A stretch of DNA of 64,000 nt from Kosakonia oryzae (GCF_001658025.2 NZ_CP014007.2:4402001-4466000); one strand, 5' to 3'. Counted from the first letter of the stretch, positions 11,723 through 22,449 are shown. The notes: generated by a model not told the origin, from the letters alone. Numbers and translations are program-made.

Positions 11723-14398
11723 ATGAGTAATCTCTCTTCCGAACAGTTTGTCAGTACAGTACAACCCACCCTTCCCGGCCAGCCGGCGTATCCTGGCAGC
11801 TGGTCTCAGGACGAATTGCAGTGCGCCAGCATTAAAGCGCACATTGACGCCTTTCAGCAGTGGCTGGGGCACGTTTTTGATGCGGGCATTTCCGCAGAAC
11901 AATTGATTGAAGCCCGCACCGAATTTATCGATCAGCTTTTGCAGCGCTTATGGCTGGGGTACGGTTTCGGTGAAGTTGGCGATATCGCGCTGGTTGCGGT
12001 AGGCGGTTACGGCCGGGGTGAACTGCACCCCTTATCGGATATCGATCTGTTGATTCTCAGCCGTAACAAACTTCCCGATGAACGGGCGCAAAAGATCGGC
12101 GAGCTACTGACGCTGCTGTGGGATGTGAAACTGGAGGTTGGTCACAGCGTACGTACGCTGGATGAGTGTTTGCAGGAGGGGCTATCGGATCTCACTGTCG
12201 CCACGAACCTGATTGAATCGCGGCTGCTGATTGGCGATGTCGCGCTGTTTCTGGAATTGCAAAAGCACATCTTTAGCGATGACTTCTGGCCTTCCGAAAC
12301 CTTCTTCCCGGCCAAAGTGGCGGAGCAAAATGAACGTCACCAGCGCTATCACGGCACCAGCTATAATCTTGAACCGGATATAAAAAGCAGCCCCGGCGGG
12401 CTGCGCGACATCCATACGTTGCAGTGGGTCGCTCGCCGTCATTTTGGCGCAACATCGCTGGATGAAATGGTCGGTTTCGGCTTTTTGACCGAAGCCGAAC
12501 GCAATGAGCTGAATGAGTGTTTACACCTGCTGTGGCGGATCCGCTTCGCGTTGCATCTGGAGCTAAATCGCTACGACAACCGCCTGCTTTTTGATCGGCA
12601 GCTCAGCGTTGCCCAACGTCTGAATTACGCAGGCGAAGGCAATCAGCCGGTTGAGCATATGATGAAAGATTTCTTCCGCGTCACGCGCCGCGTCAGCGAG
12701 CTGAATCAGATGCTGCTGCAACTCTTTGACGAAGCTATTCTGGCGCTGACTGACGATGAAAGGCCGCGCGCGATTGATGATGAGTTCCAGTTGCGCGGCA
12801 CGCTGATCGACCTGCGCGATGAGACGCTATTCATTCGCGAGCCGCAGGCGATTTTGCGCATGTTTTATATCATGGTACGCAATAGCACGATTACCGGGAT
12901 CTACTCCACCACCCTGCGCCATCTGCGTCACGCGCGTCGCCATCTGACACAGCCGCTATGCTATATCCCGGAAGCACGCTCGATTTTCCTCAGCATGCTT
13001 CGCCACCCCGGCGCGGTCAGCCGCGGGCTGCTGCCGATGCACCGCCACAGCGTATTGTGGGCTTATATGCCGCAGTGGTCGCACATTGTTGGTCAGATGC
13101 AGTTTGACCTGTTCCACGCCTATACCGTGGACGAACATACCATCCGCGTACTGCTGAAGCTGGAGAGCTTCGGCAAAGAAGAGACGCGCAATAAGCACCC
13201 CTTGTGCGTGGAGCTATGGCCGCGCCTGACACACCAGGAACTGATACTGATTGCCGCATTGTTCCATGATATCGCCAAAGGTCGCGGCGGCGATCACTCG
13301 GTGCTCGGCGCGCAGGATGTATTGAAATTTGCGGAATTACACGGGCTGAACTCGCGGGAAACCCAGCTCGTTGCCTGGCTGGTACGTCATCACTTGCTGA
13401 TGTCAGTCACCGCCCAGCGCCGCGATATTCAGGATCCGGAAGTGATCAAACAGTTCGCCGAAGAGGTGCAAACGGAGAACCGCCTGCGCTTCCTCGTCTG
13501 CCTGACCGTCGCGGATATTTGCGCCACCAATGAAACACTGTGGAATAGCTGGAAACAGAGCCTGTTGCGCGAACTCTATTTCGCCACCGAAAAACAGTTG
13601 CGCCGCGGTATGCAAAACACGCCGGATATGCGCGAACGAGTGCGCCACCATCAGTTGCAGGCGCTGGCGCTACTGCGGATGGACAATATTGATGAAGAGC
13701 AACTGCACCAGATCTGGGCGCGCTGTCGCGCCAACTATTTTGTTCGCCACAGCCCAAATCAGCTTGCCTGGCATGCGCGACACTTATTGCAGCACGATCT
13801 GAGCAAACCGATGATCCTGCTGAGCCCGCAGGCAACGCGCGGCGGTACCGAGATCTTTATCTGGAGCCCGGATCGGCCGTACCTGTTTGCCGCCGTCTGC
13901 GCCGAACTCGACAGACGCAACCTCAGCGTCCATGACGCGCAAATCTTTACCACGCGCGATGGCATGGCGATGGATACCTTTATCGTGCTGGAACCGGATG
14001 GCAGCCCGCTCTCCGCCGATCGTCATGATGCTATCTGTTTCGGGCTGGAACAGGCGATTACCCAGCGCAGCTGGCAGCCGCCGCAACCGCGTCGCCAGCC
14101 GGCTAAATTACGCCACTTTACGGTGGATACTGAGGTGAATTTCCTGCCGACACACACCGACAGAAAATCGTTCCTGGAATTGATTGCTCTTGATCAGCCA
14201 GGCCTGCTGGCGCGGGTCGGTCAGGTGTTCGCGGATCTGGGAATTTCGCTGCATGGCGCCCGAATTACAACCATTGGTGAGCGAGTAGAAGATTTATTCA
14301 TAATCGCAACTGCCGACCGGCGTGGCCTTAATAATGCGCTGCAAAAGGAGGTACAACAACGGTTGACAGAGGCCCTCAATCCAAACGATAAAGGGTGA
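11723..14398 (+). CDS. glnD: Bifunctional PII uridylyltransferase / uridylyl-removing enzyme
   Basis: 891 residues; E. coli 890. The primary nitrogen sensor: it uridylylates PII proteins (GlnB, GlnK) under nitrogen limitation and removes UMP when glutamine is high. The N-terminal nucleotidyltransferase motif [17 protein letters not shown] is near residue 95. An HD domain with [13 protein letters not shown] lies near residue 515. Two C-terminal ACT domains bind glutamine ([34 protein letters not shown]). The ATG at 11723 was chosen over an in-frame GTG at 11714 because homology starts there. The first 20 residues diverge from E. coli; the rest is highly conserved. Confidence 0.98.
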   Translation: MSNLSSEQFVSTVQPTLPGQPAYPGSWSQDELQCASIKAHIDAFQQWLGHVFDAGISAEQLIEARTEFIDQLLQRLWLGYGFGEVGDIALVAVGGYGRGELHPLSDIDLLILSRNKLPDERAQKIGELLTLLWDVKLEVGHSVRTLDECLQEGLSDLTVATNLIESRLLIGDVALFLELQKHIFSDDFWPSETFFPAKVAEQNERHQRYHGTSYNLEPDIKSSPGGLRDIHTLQWVARRHFGATSLDEMVGFGFLTEAERNELNECLHLLWRIRFALHLELNRYDNRLLFDRQLSVAQRLNYAGEGNQPVEHMMKDFFRVTRRVSELNQMLLQLFDEAILALTDDERPRAIDDEFQLRGTLIDLRDETLFIREPQAILRMFYIMVRNSTITGIYSTTLRHLRHARRHLTQPLCYIPEARSIFLSMLRHPGAVSRGLLPMHRHSVLWAYMPQWSHIVGQMQFDLFHAYTVDEHTIRVLLKLESFGKEETRNKHPLCVELWPRLTHQELILIAALFHDIAKGRGGDHSVLGAQDVLKFAELHGLNSRETQLVAWLVRHHLLMSVTAQRRDIQDPEVIKQFAEEVQTENRLRFLVCLTVADICATNETLWNSWKQSLLRELYFATEKQLRRGMQNTPDMRERVRHHQLQALALLRMDNIDEEQLHQIWARCRANYFVRHSPNQLAWHARHLLQHDLSKPMILLSPQATRGGTEIFIWSPDRPYLFAAVCAELDRRNLSVHDAQIFTTRDGMAMDTFIVLEPDGSPLSADRHDAICFGLEQAITQRSWQPPQPRRQPAKLRHFTVDTEVNFLPTHTDRKSFLELIALDQPGLLARVGQVFADLGISLHGARITTIGERVEDLFIIATADRRGLNNALQKEVQQRLTEALNPNDKG

Positions 14399-14430
14399 TT
14401 GATTTTTTACACTGATGGAAAGAGTAAACA

Positions 14431-15255
14431 ATGCAGCAGTTACAGAACGTTATTGAAGCGGCTTTCGAGCGTCGCGCAGAGATCACCCCGGCAAATGTGG
14501 ATACCGTAACCCGCGAAGCGGTAAATCAGGTTATTGCCCTGCTCGATTCCGGCGCACTGCGTGTCGCAGAAAAAATCGAAGGCCAGTGGGTCACTCATCA
14601 ATGGCTGAAAAAGGCCGTTCTGCTCTCTTTCCGCATTAACGATAACCAGGTTATCGACGGTGCGGAAAGCCGCTACTTCGATAAAGTGCCGATGAAATTC
14701 ACCGACTATGACGAAGCGCGCTTTCAGAAAGAAGGTTTCCGCGTGGTTCCGCCAGCAGCGGTTCGTCAGGGCGCATTTATTGCCCGTAATACTGTGCTGA
14801 TGCCGTCTTACGTGAACATCGGCGCTTATGTTGATGAAGGTACGATGGTGGATACCTGGGCGACCGTAGGCTCCTGCGCGCAGATTGGTAAGAATGTTCA
14901 CCTCTCTGGCGGCGTCGGTATTGGCGGTGTTCTGGAGCCATTACAGGCAAACCCGACTATCATTGAAGATAACTGCTTTATCGGTGCGCGTTCAGAAGTA
15001 GTGGAAGGCGTTATCGTTGAAGAAGGTTCGGTTATCTCGATGGGCGTTTATATCGGCCAGAGCACGCGAATTTACGATCGTGAAACTGGCGAAGTGCATT
15101 ACGGCCGTGTACCGGCTGGCTCTGTGGTTGTTTCCGGCAACCTGCCATCTAAAGATGGCAAATACAGCCTGTACTGCGCTGTAATCGTGAAGAAAGTTGA
15201 TGCCAAAACCCGTGGCAAAGTAGGTATTAACGAACTGCTGCGCACCATCGACTAA
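14431..15255 (+). CDS. dapD: Tetrahydrodipicolinate N-succinyltransferase
   Basis: 274 residues, equal to E. coli. Succinylates tetrahydrodipicolinate with succinyl-CoA in the diaminopimelate/lysine pathway, which feeds peptidoglycan. An N-terminal alpha domain is followed by a left-handed beta-helix with hexapeptide repeats from about residue 110 ([16 protein letters not shown] onward). ATG at 14431, 32 bp after glnD, with GGAAAGAG upstream; possibly co-transcribed with glnD. A palindromic CCCTCTCCC element follows. Confidence 0.98.
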   Translation: MQQLQNVIEAAFERRAEITPANVDTVTREAVNQVIALLDSGALRVAEKIEGQWVTHQWLKKAVLLSFRINDNQVIDGAESRYFDKVPMKFTDYDEARFQKEGFRVVPPAAVRQGAFIARNTVLMPSYVNIGAYVDEGTMVDTWATVGSCAQIGKNVHLSGGVGIGGVLEPLQANPTIIEDNCFIGARSEVVEGVIVEEGSVISMGVYIGQSTRIYDRETGEVHYGRVPAGSVVVSGNLPSKDGKYSLYCAVIVKKVDAKTRGKVGINELLRTID

Positions 15256-15261
15256 GTCTTT

Positions 15262-15284
15262 CCCTCTCCCTGTTTGGGAGAGGG
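15262..15284 (+). repeat. Palindromic CCCTCTCCC/GGGAGAGGG element after dapD
   Basis: A perfect 9-bp inverted repeat, CCCTCTCCC-TGTTT-GGGAGAGGG. The following T-run (CCTTTTTTGC near 15297) is some 13 nt away, so it is not a textbook terminator. A second copy with a 10-bp stem lies after hemL (26787-26809). It may stabilise or end dapD mRNA. Confidence 0.6.
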
Positions 15285-15376
15285 TGATATATCCCGCCTT
15301 TTTTGCATTTTCATGTGGCAAAAATAGATTTTTTCATTAATTATTCATAGGTTATGTTGAGCTTAAGGGTACCGCT

Positions 15377-15766
15377 ATGTACGATAATCTGAAAAGTTTA
15401 GGCATCACCAATCCTGATGAAATCGATCGCTATAGCCTCCGCCAGGAAGCGAACAACGATATTCTGAAAATCTATTTTCATAAGGACAAAGGCGAGTTTT
15501 TTGCCAAGAGCGTCAAATTCAAATACCCCCGCCAGCGTAAAACAGTCGTCGCCGACGGTGTAGGACAAGGCTATAAAGAGGTGCAGGAGATCAGTCCTAA
15601 CCTGCGCTATGTAATTGATGAGCTGGATCAAATCTGCCAGCGCGATCGCACTGAAGTCGATCTGAAACGTAAGATCCTTGACGATCTACGCCATCTTGAA
15701 AGTGTAGTGACCAATAAGATTAATGAAATCGAATCCGATCTTGAGAAGCTGACCCGCAACAAATAA
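15377..15766 (+). CDS. yaeH: Conserved protein YaeH (DUF3461 family)
   Basis: 129 residues; E. coli YaeH has 128 and is nearly identical ([34 protein letters not shown] at the start is split here only for reading). Small, charged, cytoplasmic protein, probably with a C-terminal coiled-coil helix ([19 protein letters not shown]). No signal peptide or membrane segment. Its function is not established. ATG at 15377. It is convergent with cdaR and separated from it by a GC-rich hairpin. Confidence 0.9.
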   Translation: MYDNLKSLGITNPDEIDRYSLRQEANNDILKIYFHKDKGEFFAKSVKFKYPRQRKTVVADGVGQGYKEVQEISPNLRYVIDELDQICQRDRTEVDLKRKILDDLRHLESVVTNKINEIESDLEKLTRNK

Positions 15767-15775
15767 GTCCATTTC

Positions 15776-15802
15776 GCCGGGTGGAATCTTCCCTCACCCG
15801 GC
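15776..15802. terminator. Hairpin between convergent yaeH and cdaR
   Basis: GCCGGGTG (15776-15783) and CACCCGGC (15795-15802) form a perfect 8-bp stem around an 11-nt loop. There is no good T-run on either strand (ATTTC on one side, AAAAT on the other), so it may be a weak bidirectional terminator or a REP-like 3' stabiliser. Confidence 0.45.
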
Positions 15803-15808
15803 AAAATA

Positions 15809-16966
15809 TCAATGTTGTTCATCCAGTTGCAGCGCCACGTACAGCAGCAACCTGTCATCGAAATTGCCTAAATCCAGCCCCGTCAGTTCAGAGATACGAT
15901 TCAGTCGATATTCCAGCGTGTTTCGGTGAATAAACAGCGCCTTCGATGTTGCCAGCGGTTGCACGTTATGACGAAACCAGGCCGCCAGCGTACGGCGCAG
16001 TAACCCGTTGTTATCCATTGCTTTTAAACGAGACAGTGGACGCGCCAGTTCATTGGCCTGCCAGCCGCCGCGCAAACTGTCGAGCAGCACCGGCAGCATT
16101 AAATCCTGGTAAAAGTAACTGCGGCTTTCCGGCATACGCTGTTTGCCCACCATCATGGTGGTACGCGCCGTGCGATACGATCGGGCAATGCTGCCCGGCC
16201 CGGTAAAATAGTTGCCCAGCGCGACACGAAAGCGCAGCTGGCCATTCTCTTTCATTCGGGTAATCAATTGTTCTACACGTTTGCGGTGATCTTCCGCATC
16301 CCAGCGACCAAACTGATTGAGCGCCGGTTTCAGCACCACCATTTCAGTCAGTGAGACAATCGCAATCAGGTTGTTGCGTTCCGGTGTCGTCAGCGCATTT
16401 TGCAGTTGTTGTAGCTCAGCCATTGCGCTATCCACGCCCAATTGGCCGCTGTCCACTTCCACCACCGCAACGACACGCGGCTGATTTAAATCTATGCCGA
16501 GGCGCTGCGCCCACTCAGTTAACGCCGGAGTGTGCTCTTCGGCCTGGATCAGATTCATCACCAGCTCTTCACGCAGGCGACTATCCTGCGCCAGCAGATG
16601 CATCAGACGAGACTGTTCCAGCATCATTTCGGCAGTCATACAGACCAGTTCGCCATATTTACGTAACGTTTCCGGCTCGCCGGTCAGACCGATAACGCCA
16701 ACAATTTCCCCTTCAAGACGCAGCGGCAAGTTGATGCCCTGACGTACGCCATGCAGATGGCGGGCAACCGCGTCATCAATATCGACAACACGCCCCTGGG
16801 AGAGAACCAATAGCGCACCTTCGTGCAATTCACCAATTCGTTCACGATCGCCACTACCGATGATGCGACCGCGTGCATCCATGACGTTAATGTTCGTATC
16901 GATGATGCGCATCGTCCGCGCCACGATATCCTGTGCCATTTTAGTATCAAGATGCCAGCCAGCCAT
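15809..16966 (-). CDS. cdaR: Sugar-diacid utilisation regulator CdaR
   Basis: 385 residues, the E. coli length. Transcriptional activator of glucarate, galactarate and glycerate genes (gud, gar). An N-terminal sensory domain (MAGWHLDTKMAQDIVARTM, family PF05651-type) is followed by a linker and a C-terminal PucR-type helix-turn-helix (TSKALFIHRNTLEYRLNRI). The ATG at 16966 has GGGAGGG just upstream; an upstream in-frame extension lacks homology. A perfect TGTGCA-AA-TGCACA palindrome lies about 55 bp upstream and may be its autoregulatory operator. None of its target operons lie in this window. Confidence 0.96.
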   Translation of the reverse strand: MAGWHLDTKMAQDIVARTMRIIDTNINVMDARGRIIGSGDRERIGELHEGALLVLSQGRVVDIDDAVARHLHGVRQGINLPLRLEGEIVGVIGLTGEPETLRKYGELVCMTAEMMLEQSRLMHLLAQDSRLREELVMNLIQAEEHTPALTEWAQRLGIDLNQPRVVAVVEVDSGQLGVDSAMAELQQLQNALTTPERNNLIAIVSLTEMVVLKPALNQFGRWDAEDHRKRVEQLITRMKENGQLRFRVALGNYFTGPGSIARSYRTARTTMMVGKQRMPESRSYFYQDLMLPVLLDSLRGGWQANELARPLSRLKAMDNNGLLRRTLAAWFRHNVQPLATSKALFIHRNTLEYRLNRISELTGLDLGNFDDRLLLYVALQLDEQH

Positions 16967-17020
16967 GTAACCCTCCCCTGTGCAGAGCCCAAGCATATGG
17001 GAGAAAGTCCTGGCAATCAC

Positions 17021-17034
17021 TGTGCAAATGCACA
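17021..17034. promoter_or_regulatory. Candidate operator upstream of cdaR (TGTGCA-N2-TGCACA)
   Basis: A 14-bp inverted repeat TGTGCA-AA-TGCACA sits 55 bp upstream of the cdaR start. CdaR autoregulates in E. coli; assigning this palindrome to CdaR is an inference. Confidence 0.45.
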
Positions 17035-17088
17035 AAGCAACATTCGGAAGTATGGAGTTGTGGAAGGCCTCACAAAACAGGAGGAGAA

Positions 17089-17116
17089 CCCTCTTCCCCG
17101 ACATGGAGGAAGAGGG
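17089..17116 (-). terminator. Hairpin terminator after degP
   Basis: Minus-strand CCCTCTTCC (plus 17108-17116) pairs with GGAAGAGGG (plus 17089-17097) across a 10-nt loop, followed by a poor T-run (TTCTCC). It lies directly after the degP stop. Confidence 0.55.
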
Positions 17117-17125
17117 CCTGGCAGG

Positions 17126-18562
17126 TTACTGCATCAGCAGGTAGATGGAAGTATCACCACGCTGAATGTTCAGCGCCAGTACGGAAGGTTTGCTGTCGAG
17201 AATTTTGCGCAACTCGGCGATATTTTTCACCGGCTGCTGGTTCGCGCCAACAATGACATCACCTTTTTTCAGGCCAATCTGCGCCGCCTGGGAGTTGGCT
17301 TTCACCGAATTCACCACCACGCCGCCATCTTTGCCTTTATTACTCATTTCCGCGCCATCAATTCCGCTGAAAATAGTGCTGGAATCAACCTGGTTCTGGC
17401 TGCTCTGTTGCAGTTCCAGCGTAATGTTCACCGGTTTGCCATCACGCAACATGCCCAGTTCAACTTTGCTGCCAATCGGCATTGAACCCACTTCAGCACG
17501 CAGTGCGGCAAAGCTGCTGATAGGCTTGCCATTAAGCGAAGTAATCACGTCACCTGCTTTCACACCGGCTTTCGCAGCGGCAGAATTCGGCATAACCTGG
17601 CTGACAAACGCCCCGCGCTGCGCATCGACTTTCATCGCTTTCGCCAGCTCGGAGTTCAGCTCGGTGCCCATAATACCCAGTTCCCCACGGCGAACCTGAC
17701 CGTACTGAACCATCTGCCCGGTAAGGTTTTTCACCATATTACTTGGGATAGCGAAGCCGATACCGATGTTGCCGCCGTCCGGCGCAAGGATCGCGGTGTT
17801 GATACCAATCAACTCACCGTTCAGGTTCACCAGCGCACCGCCGGAGTTCCCGCGGTTAATTGCCGCATCGGTCTGGATAAAGTTTTCATAGTTTTCCGCA
17901 TTCAGGCCGCTACGGCCCAGCGCAGAAACAATCCCGGAAGTCACGGTTTCACCCAGGCCGAATGGGTTACCAATCGCCACGGTATAATCGCCCACGCGCA
18001 GCGCATCAGAGTCGGCAATCTTAATCGCCGTCAGGTTTTTCGGATCCTGGATTTGAATCAGCGCGATATCAGAACGCGGATCTTTACCCACGACTTTGGC
18101 GTCAAATTTGCGCCCATCGCTCAGTTGTACCTTGATAGTATTTGCGTTATCCACGACGTGGTTGTTAGTAACGACATAGCCTTTCGCTGCATCAATAATC
18201 ACCCCGGAGCCCAACGCCATAAATTTCTGCTGCTGGCTGTCGGCACCGCCCTGACCACCCTGGCCGCCGCCCTGGCAGAACGGCGAGCCCTGGAACGGTG
18301 ATCCATCCTGGCAGAACGGTGAATTATCACCGAAGAACTGCTGGAAGTTGCGCGGCATACGCGGTGTGTTTACCGTGGTGCTGCCTTCAACATTGATACT
18401 CACGACCGATGGCATAACTTTTTCCAGCATCGGCGCGAGGCTTGGCATTTGCTGCGATGTGGTGGCTGAAGATGCCGTTTCCGCTGCCATAGCCGACAGA
18501 GGGGACAGCGCTAAACTTAAACTCAGAGCCAATGCACTCATTGCTAACGTGGTTTTTTTCAT
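17126..18562 (-). CDS. degP: Periplasmic serine protease/chaperone DegP (HtrA, Do)
   Basis: 478 residues; E. coli 474. Degrades or shelters misfolded periplasmic and outer-membrane proteins, forming cage-like oligomers. A signal peptide (MKKTTLAMSALALSLSLALS..., about 26 residues) precedes the trypsin-like domain. The triad is His in VTNNHVVD, Asp in DPRSDIALI and Ser in RGNSGGAL. The LA loop carries the two-cysteine segment PFCQDG...PFCQGG, followed by a Gly-rich stretch slightly longer than in E. coli. Two PDZ domains follow. The ATG at 18562 fits the signal peptide better than an in-frame start five codons earlier. A conserved sigma-E promoter lies upstream. Confidence 0.98.
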   Translation of the reverse strand: MKKTTLAMSALALSLSLALSPLSAMAAETASSATTSQQMPSLAPMLEKVMPSVVSINVEGSTTVNTPRMPRNFQQFFGDNSPFCQDGSPFQGSPFCQGGGQGGQGGADSQQQKFMALGSGVIIDAAKGYVVTNNHVVDNANTIKVQLSDGRKFDAKVVGKDPRSDIALIQIQDPKNLTAIKIADSDALRVGDYTVAIGNPFGLGETVTSGIVSALGRSGLNAENYENFIQTDAAINRGNSGGALVNLNGELIGINTAILAPDGGNIGIGFAIPSNMVKNLTGQMVQYGQVRRGELGIMGTELNSELAKAMKVDAQRGAFVSQVMPNSAAAKAGVKAGDVITSLNGKPISSFAALRAEVGSMPIGSKVELGMLRDGKPVNITLELQQSSQNQVDSSTIFSGIDGAEMSNKGKDGGVVVNSVKANSQAAQIGLKKGDVIVGANQQPVKNIAELRKILDSKPSVLALNIQRGDTSIYLLMQ

Positions 18563-18611
18563 GTCTCTCAATCTCATTACCGATTAACGCAAACTGCTGT
18601 GTATGTGTCAC

Positions 18612-18638
18612 TCAGAGTCGATTTATAGCCTGAAGTTC
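18612..18638 (-). promoter_or_regulatory. Sigma-E promoter of degP
   Basis: Minus strand: GAACTT (plus 18633-18638), 16-nt spacer, TCTGA (plus 18612-18616), about 50 nt upstream of degP. The segment TGAACTTCAGGCTATAAA closely resembles the E. coli degP P(sigma-E) sequence as I remember it. Confidence 0.85.
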
Positions 18639-18697
18639 AGGAATCAAGTGTCTGGAAAAAGTAAAAATTTATTGGCAGTCTTTACAATTCAAACAGG

Positions 18698-20212
18698 TTA
18701 TTCCACGGCCATCATCCGTCTATATTCGTCCCATGAATATAGATCTGTCATACCGCTAATATAGTCCTGAATTAATCGACAACGGTGATAATACTCCAGC
18801 ACCGGATACGCCAAAGCATCGGGCGATAATTTGCTGACCGCCTCGACATACGCGAGCCGGTGGCGCGTCGAAAGTTTATGAAACAGGCGCGATTCAATCG
18901 GGAAACGACGCAAGCGTTCTTTTTCCACCAGCTCGGTAAAATCCGCCAGTGATAATTGCAACAACGGGCGGTAAATTTCCAGCAGCCCGCTAATCACGCG
19001 ATAACCCTGTAATTCCAGTTGCTCGACGTCCGGGTGGCTGAACACCTGTTTAATGGCGACATTTTTATATAATTCAAGTAGCTGGCTGAAGTCACTATCA
19101 TCCTCCAGCAAAGCATGGTTGAATTCTCCGCTGAAAATTTGCGGCAGATTATCGATAAATCGTTGTGCAGCATAGGGCACCAGTTTATTCAGCGTATTCA
19201 CCCGCAAATACATGAAGAACTGATCTTCTGCGCTGCGGCTCATAGAATTAACACGAGATTTGTCCCACGCATTTTCGACAACCTGAGCAAACAGCGATCC
19301 TTTTTCATGCTCGCCCCAGGCATCATAAAGATGCTGATAAAGTTGCTCGGCAGTGAAAATACGTTTCTCAACGGCATCTTCCAGATCGGCGACACAATAA
19401 GAGATATCGTCGGCAGCCTCCATTATCCACGTCAAAGGAAAGCGGCTGTAAGTATCGAGATCTAATTCTTTACGTAAGCGCGCAACATACGCTTCCTCGG
19501 AAAAATAATAACCCGGCTTTTTCATTAAATAGCTGTGCGAAGCTGGCGGTTCTCCAACCCACCACGCCGGACGGGTATATTTTAAAATACAGCCCACCTG
19601 CGCCCAGGTCAGATTCATTCGCATTAATGTATGCACCAGACGAATGCCCTGCGCATTACCTTCAAAATGGCTTAAATCGTGACGAACCTTGCAGCGCAGC
19701 GCGTTAAGTTCATCCTCCCCTTCGCGCAGACGCAGTGCCACCACTTCGCAGCGATCGTCAGATGATGGCTGTCCGACAGCGTCATCCGGTGACAAACGCT
19801 GGCGGAACCAGTCATTAATGGCCGCTTCGCCAAAATGACCGAATGGCGGGTTGCCGATATCGTGCATCAGACAGGCCATTTCGACGATACTTTCGAAGGG
19901 CCCGGTCAGTTCATCCAGGCCATACGTTTCCAGCAGGCGCTGCTCTTTCAGACGGCTGAGGATCTCTTTGGCGATATAGCGCCCCACTTGCTGTACTTCC
20001 AGCGAGTGCGTCAACCGCGTACGAACTGCCGCATTTCGCTCCAGCGGGAAGACCTGAGTTTTTTGCTGCAAACGCCGGATAGCGGGAGAGTTGATGATCC
20101 GCCCGCGATCGCTTTCAAAAATACGCAGAATTTCACGTTCGGTTTTCACGCCCTGCGGCGAACGATAGCGGCGGTGCCAGTTTATCTTGTTGCGAAAATC
20201 GATCTCTGCCAT
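18698..20212 (-). CDS. dgt: Deoxyguanosinetriphosphate triphosphohydrolase
   Basis: 504 residues (E. coli 505). HD-superfamily enzyme that splits dGTP into deoxyguanosine and tripolyphosphate; forms hexamers and binds single-stranded DNA. The metal-binding HD residues are visible: His69 in RLTHSLE, His117-Asp118 in [12 protein letters not shown], and a later Asp in [13 protein letters not shown]. The ATG at 20212 ([15 protein letters not shown]) has AGGAGAGGAA immediately upstream; an in-frame start eight codons earlier has no homology. It is divergent from mtnN. Confidence 0.97.
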   Translation of the reverse strand: MAEIDFRNKINWHRRYRSPQGVKTEREILRIFESDRGRIINSPAIRRLQQKTQVFPLERNAAVRTRLTHSLEVQQVGRYIAKEILSRLKEQRLLETYGLDELTGPFESIVEMACLMHDIGNPPFGHFGEAAINDWFRQRLSPDDAVGQPSSDDRCEVVALRLREGEDELNALRCKVRHDLSHFEGNAQGIRLVHTLMRMNLTWAQVGCILKYTRPAWWVGEPPASHSYLMKKPGYYFSEEAYVARLRKELDLDTYSRFPLTWIMEAADDISYCVADLEDAVEKRIFTAEQLYQHLYDAWGEHEKGSLFAQVVENAWDKSRVNSMSRSAEDQFFMYLRVNTLNKLVPYAAQRFIDNLPQIFSGEFNHALLEDDSDFSQLLELYKNVAIKQVFSHPDVEQLELQGYRVISGLLEIYRPLLQLSLADFTELVEKERLRRFPIESRLFHKLSTRHRLAYVEAVSKLSPDALAYPVLEYYHRCRLIQDYISGMTDLYSWDEYRRMMAVE

Positions 20213-20319
20213 TTCCTCTCCTGTGCGAAGCGTCACGGGATATCATTACAATCCTGTATGCCATGATAGACTATGCCCTGGAAACGTAATTCTGTCCTAT
20301 CACATTAGCGAGTATCTCC

Positions 20320-21018
20320 ATGAAAATTGGCATTATTGGTGCAATGGAAGAAGAAGTTACGCTGCTGCGTGACAAAATCGAAAACCGTCAAACGCTCAAC
20401 GTTGGCGGCAGCGAAATCTACACCGGTACGCTGAATGGCACAGACGTCGCGCTGCTGAAATCAGGCATTGGTAAAGTTGCCGCGGCGATGGGCGCGACCC
20501 TGCTGCTGGAGCGTTGCCAGCCGGACGTGATTATCAATACGGGTTCCGCTGGTGGCCTTGCACCGACGCTGAAAGTGGGTGATATCGTGGTGTCTGACGA
20601 AGCGCGTTATCACGATGCCGATGTCACCGCATTCGGTTATGAATATGGCCAGCTTCCGGGCTGCCCGGCCGGGTTTAAAGCCGATGATAAACTGATTGCT
20701 GCTGCAGAAGCCTGCATTAATGAGCTGGATCTGCATGCTGTGCGCGGGCTGATTGTCAGCGGCGATGCTTTTATTAACGGCTCCGTTGGCCTGGCGAAAA
20801 TCCGTCACAACTTCCCGCAGGCGATTGCCGTAGAAATGGAAGCTACTGCCATTGCTCATGTTTGCCATAACTATGGCATTCCGTTTGTGGTTGTGCGCGC
20901 CATCTCTGACGTTGCCGATCAGCAGTCCCACCTCAGCTTTGATGAGTTCCTGGCCGTGGCGGCGAAGCAGTCCAGCCTGATGGTTGAAACTTTGGTGCAG
21001 AAACTGGCTCGTGGTTAA
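20320..21018 (+). CDS. mtnN: 5'-methylthioadenosine/S-adenosylhomocysteine nucleosidase
   Basis: 232 residues, same as E. coli (also pfs, mtn). Cleaves MTA and SAH to adenine plus the thioribose, recycling polyamine by-products made through speE (elsewhere in this window) and feeding LuxS autoinducer-2 synthesis. Catalytic Glu12 is in GAMEEEV, Glu174-region in [12 protein letters not shown] and Asp197 in [11 protein letters not shown] start at 20320. The stop overlaps the start of btuF by 8 nt, so the two are translationally coupled. Confidence 0.98.
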   Translation: MKIGIIGAMEEEVTLLRDKIENRQTLNVGGSEIYTGTLNGTDVALLKSGIGKVAAAMGATLLLERCQPDVIINTGSAGGLAPTLKVGDIVVSDEARYHDADVTAFGYEYGQLPGCPAGFKADDKLIAAAEACINELDLHAVRGLIVSGDAFINGSVGLAKIRHNFPQAIAVEMEATAIAHVCHNYGIPFVVVRAISDVADQQSHLSFDEFLAVAAKQSSLMVETLVQKLARG

Positions 21019-21811
21019 TCATTTTTTCAGGGTGCTTGCCGCCCTGCTTGTTCTGATGCCGGCGTGGTTGTTCGCCGCGCCGCGCGTCATCACCCTCTCC
21101 CCGGCCAATACAGAACTGGCATTTGCCGCAGGCATCACTCCCGTTGCCGTCAGCAGCTATTCTGATTACCCGTCCGCAGCAGCAAAAATTGAGCAGGTTG
21201 CCAGTTGGCAAGGCATCAATCTTGAACGCATTGTCGCGCTGAAGCCCGATCTGGTACTGGCATGGCGCGGCGGTAATACGGAGCGTCAGGTCAACCAGCT
21301 AAAACAGTTCGGTATCACCGTAATGTGGGTGGATAACATTACCATTGAGCAGGTGGCGGATACGCTGCATAAACTGGCGCCCTACAGCCCAAGGCCGCAA
21401 CAGGCAGAACAAGCGGCTCAACATCTGCTTGCCGAATACCAGACGCTAAAATCCCGCTATGCCAGTCAGCCCAAAAAACGGGTCTTTCTGCAATTTGGCG
21501 CGCAACCGCTGTTTACCAGTGGAAAAGGGTCAATTCAGAACGAGGTTCTGGAGCTTTGCGGCGGGGAAAATATTTTCGCCGCCAGCCGCGTGCCGTGGCC
21601 GCAGGTAAGCCGTGAACAGGTGCTTGCACGGCAGCCGCAGTCGATTGTTGTTGCGGGAGAAGCGGACGAAATCCCCAAAATTGAACAGTTCTGGCAAAAC
21701 CAGCTGAATGTACCGATTATTTCTCTGCACGGTGACTGGTTTGAACGGGCAAGCCCGCGTATTATCCTCGCCGCTCAACAACTCTGTACTGCCCTTGCGC
21801 AGGTGAAATAA
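21011..21811 (+). CDS. btuF: Periplasmic vitamin B12-binding protein BtuF
   Basis: 266 residues, exactly the E. coli length when started at GTG 21011. Binds cobalamin in the periplasm and delivers it to the BtuCD ABC importer (not in this window). A signal peptide ([22 protein letters not shown]) precedes [19 protein letters not shown]. Conserved Trp residues of the B12 pocket are kept (ASWQG, LAWRGG). The start choice rests on the E. coli arrangement, in which the btuF start codon overlaps the mtnN stop in the same way (GTGGTTAA here). No ATG gives a better fit. Confidence 0.93.
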   Translation: MVNHFFRVLAALLVLMPAWLFAAPRVITLSPANTELAFAAGITPVAVSSYSDYPSAAAKIEQVASWQGINLERIVALKPDLVLAWRGGNTERQVNQLKQFGITVMWVDNITIEQVADTLHKLAPYSPRPQQAEQAAQHLLAEYQTLKSRYASQPKKRVFLQFGAQPLFTSGKGSIQNEVLELCGGENIFAASRVPWPQVSREQVLARQPQSIVVAGEADEIPKIEQFWQNQLNVPIISLHGDWFERASPRIILAAQQLCTALAQVK

Positions 21812-21825
21812 CTGGGGAATCAACC

Positions 21826-22449
21826 ATGCTGGTTTACTGGCTGGATATTATTGGCACCGCCGTATTTGCGATCTCGGGCGTTTTGCTGGCCGGGAAATTA
21901 CGTATGGACCCTTTCGGCGTGCTGGTACTTGGCGTCGTGACAGCCGTTGGCGGCGGGACCATCCGTGATATGGCATTAGCGCACGGGCCAGTATTCTGGG
22001 TGAAAGATCCTACCGATCTCGTTATCGCCATGGTGACCTGCATGCTGACAATTGTGCTGGTACGTCAGCCCCGGCGTTTGCCCAAATGGATCCTGCCGGT
22101 GCTGGATGCGGTGGGATTAGCAGTTTTTGTCGGTATCGGCGTCAACAAAGCGTTTATCGCCGAAACCGGGCCGCTTATTGCTATTTGCATGGGCGTATTA
22201 ACCGGTGTTGGCGGCGGGATTATTCGCGATGTCCTGGCGCGCGAAGTGCCGATGATCCTGCGCACCGAAATCTACGCGACGGCCTGTATCGCCGGGGGGA
22301 TTGTCCACGCCACGGCGTTTTACTTCTTTGCCGTGCCGCTGGAAACCGCCAGTATGCTGGGCATGGTGGTGACGTTGGTTATTCGCCTGGCCGCAATTCG
22401 CTGGCATCTGAAGTTACCGACCTTTGCGCTGGATGATACCGGGCGCTGA
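21826..22449 (+). CDS. yadS: TRIC/UPF0126 family inner-membrane protein YadS
   Basis: 207 residues, equal to E. coli YadS. Two copies of a three-helix unit containing the glycine-rich motif GGGTIRDM (near residue 45) and GGGIIRDV (near 131), typical of prokaryotic TRIC-type channels. Seven hydrophobic segments in all. The physiological ion or solute is not settled for YadS. ATG at 21826, 14 bp after btuF with GGGG upstream, so likely the last gene of an mtnN-btuF-yadS operon. Convergent with the LuxR-type gene. Confidence 0.93.
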   Translation: MLVYWLDIIGTAVFAISGVLLAGKLRMDPFGVLVLGVVTAVGGGTIRDMALAHGPVFWVKDPTDLVIAMVTCMLTIVLVRQPRRLPKWILPVLDAVGLAVFVGIGVNKAFIAETGPLIAICMGVLTGVGGGIIRDVLAREVPMILRTEIYATACIAGGIVHATAFYFFAVPLETASMLGMVVTLVIRLAAIRWHLKLPTFALDDTGR

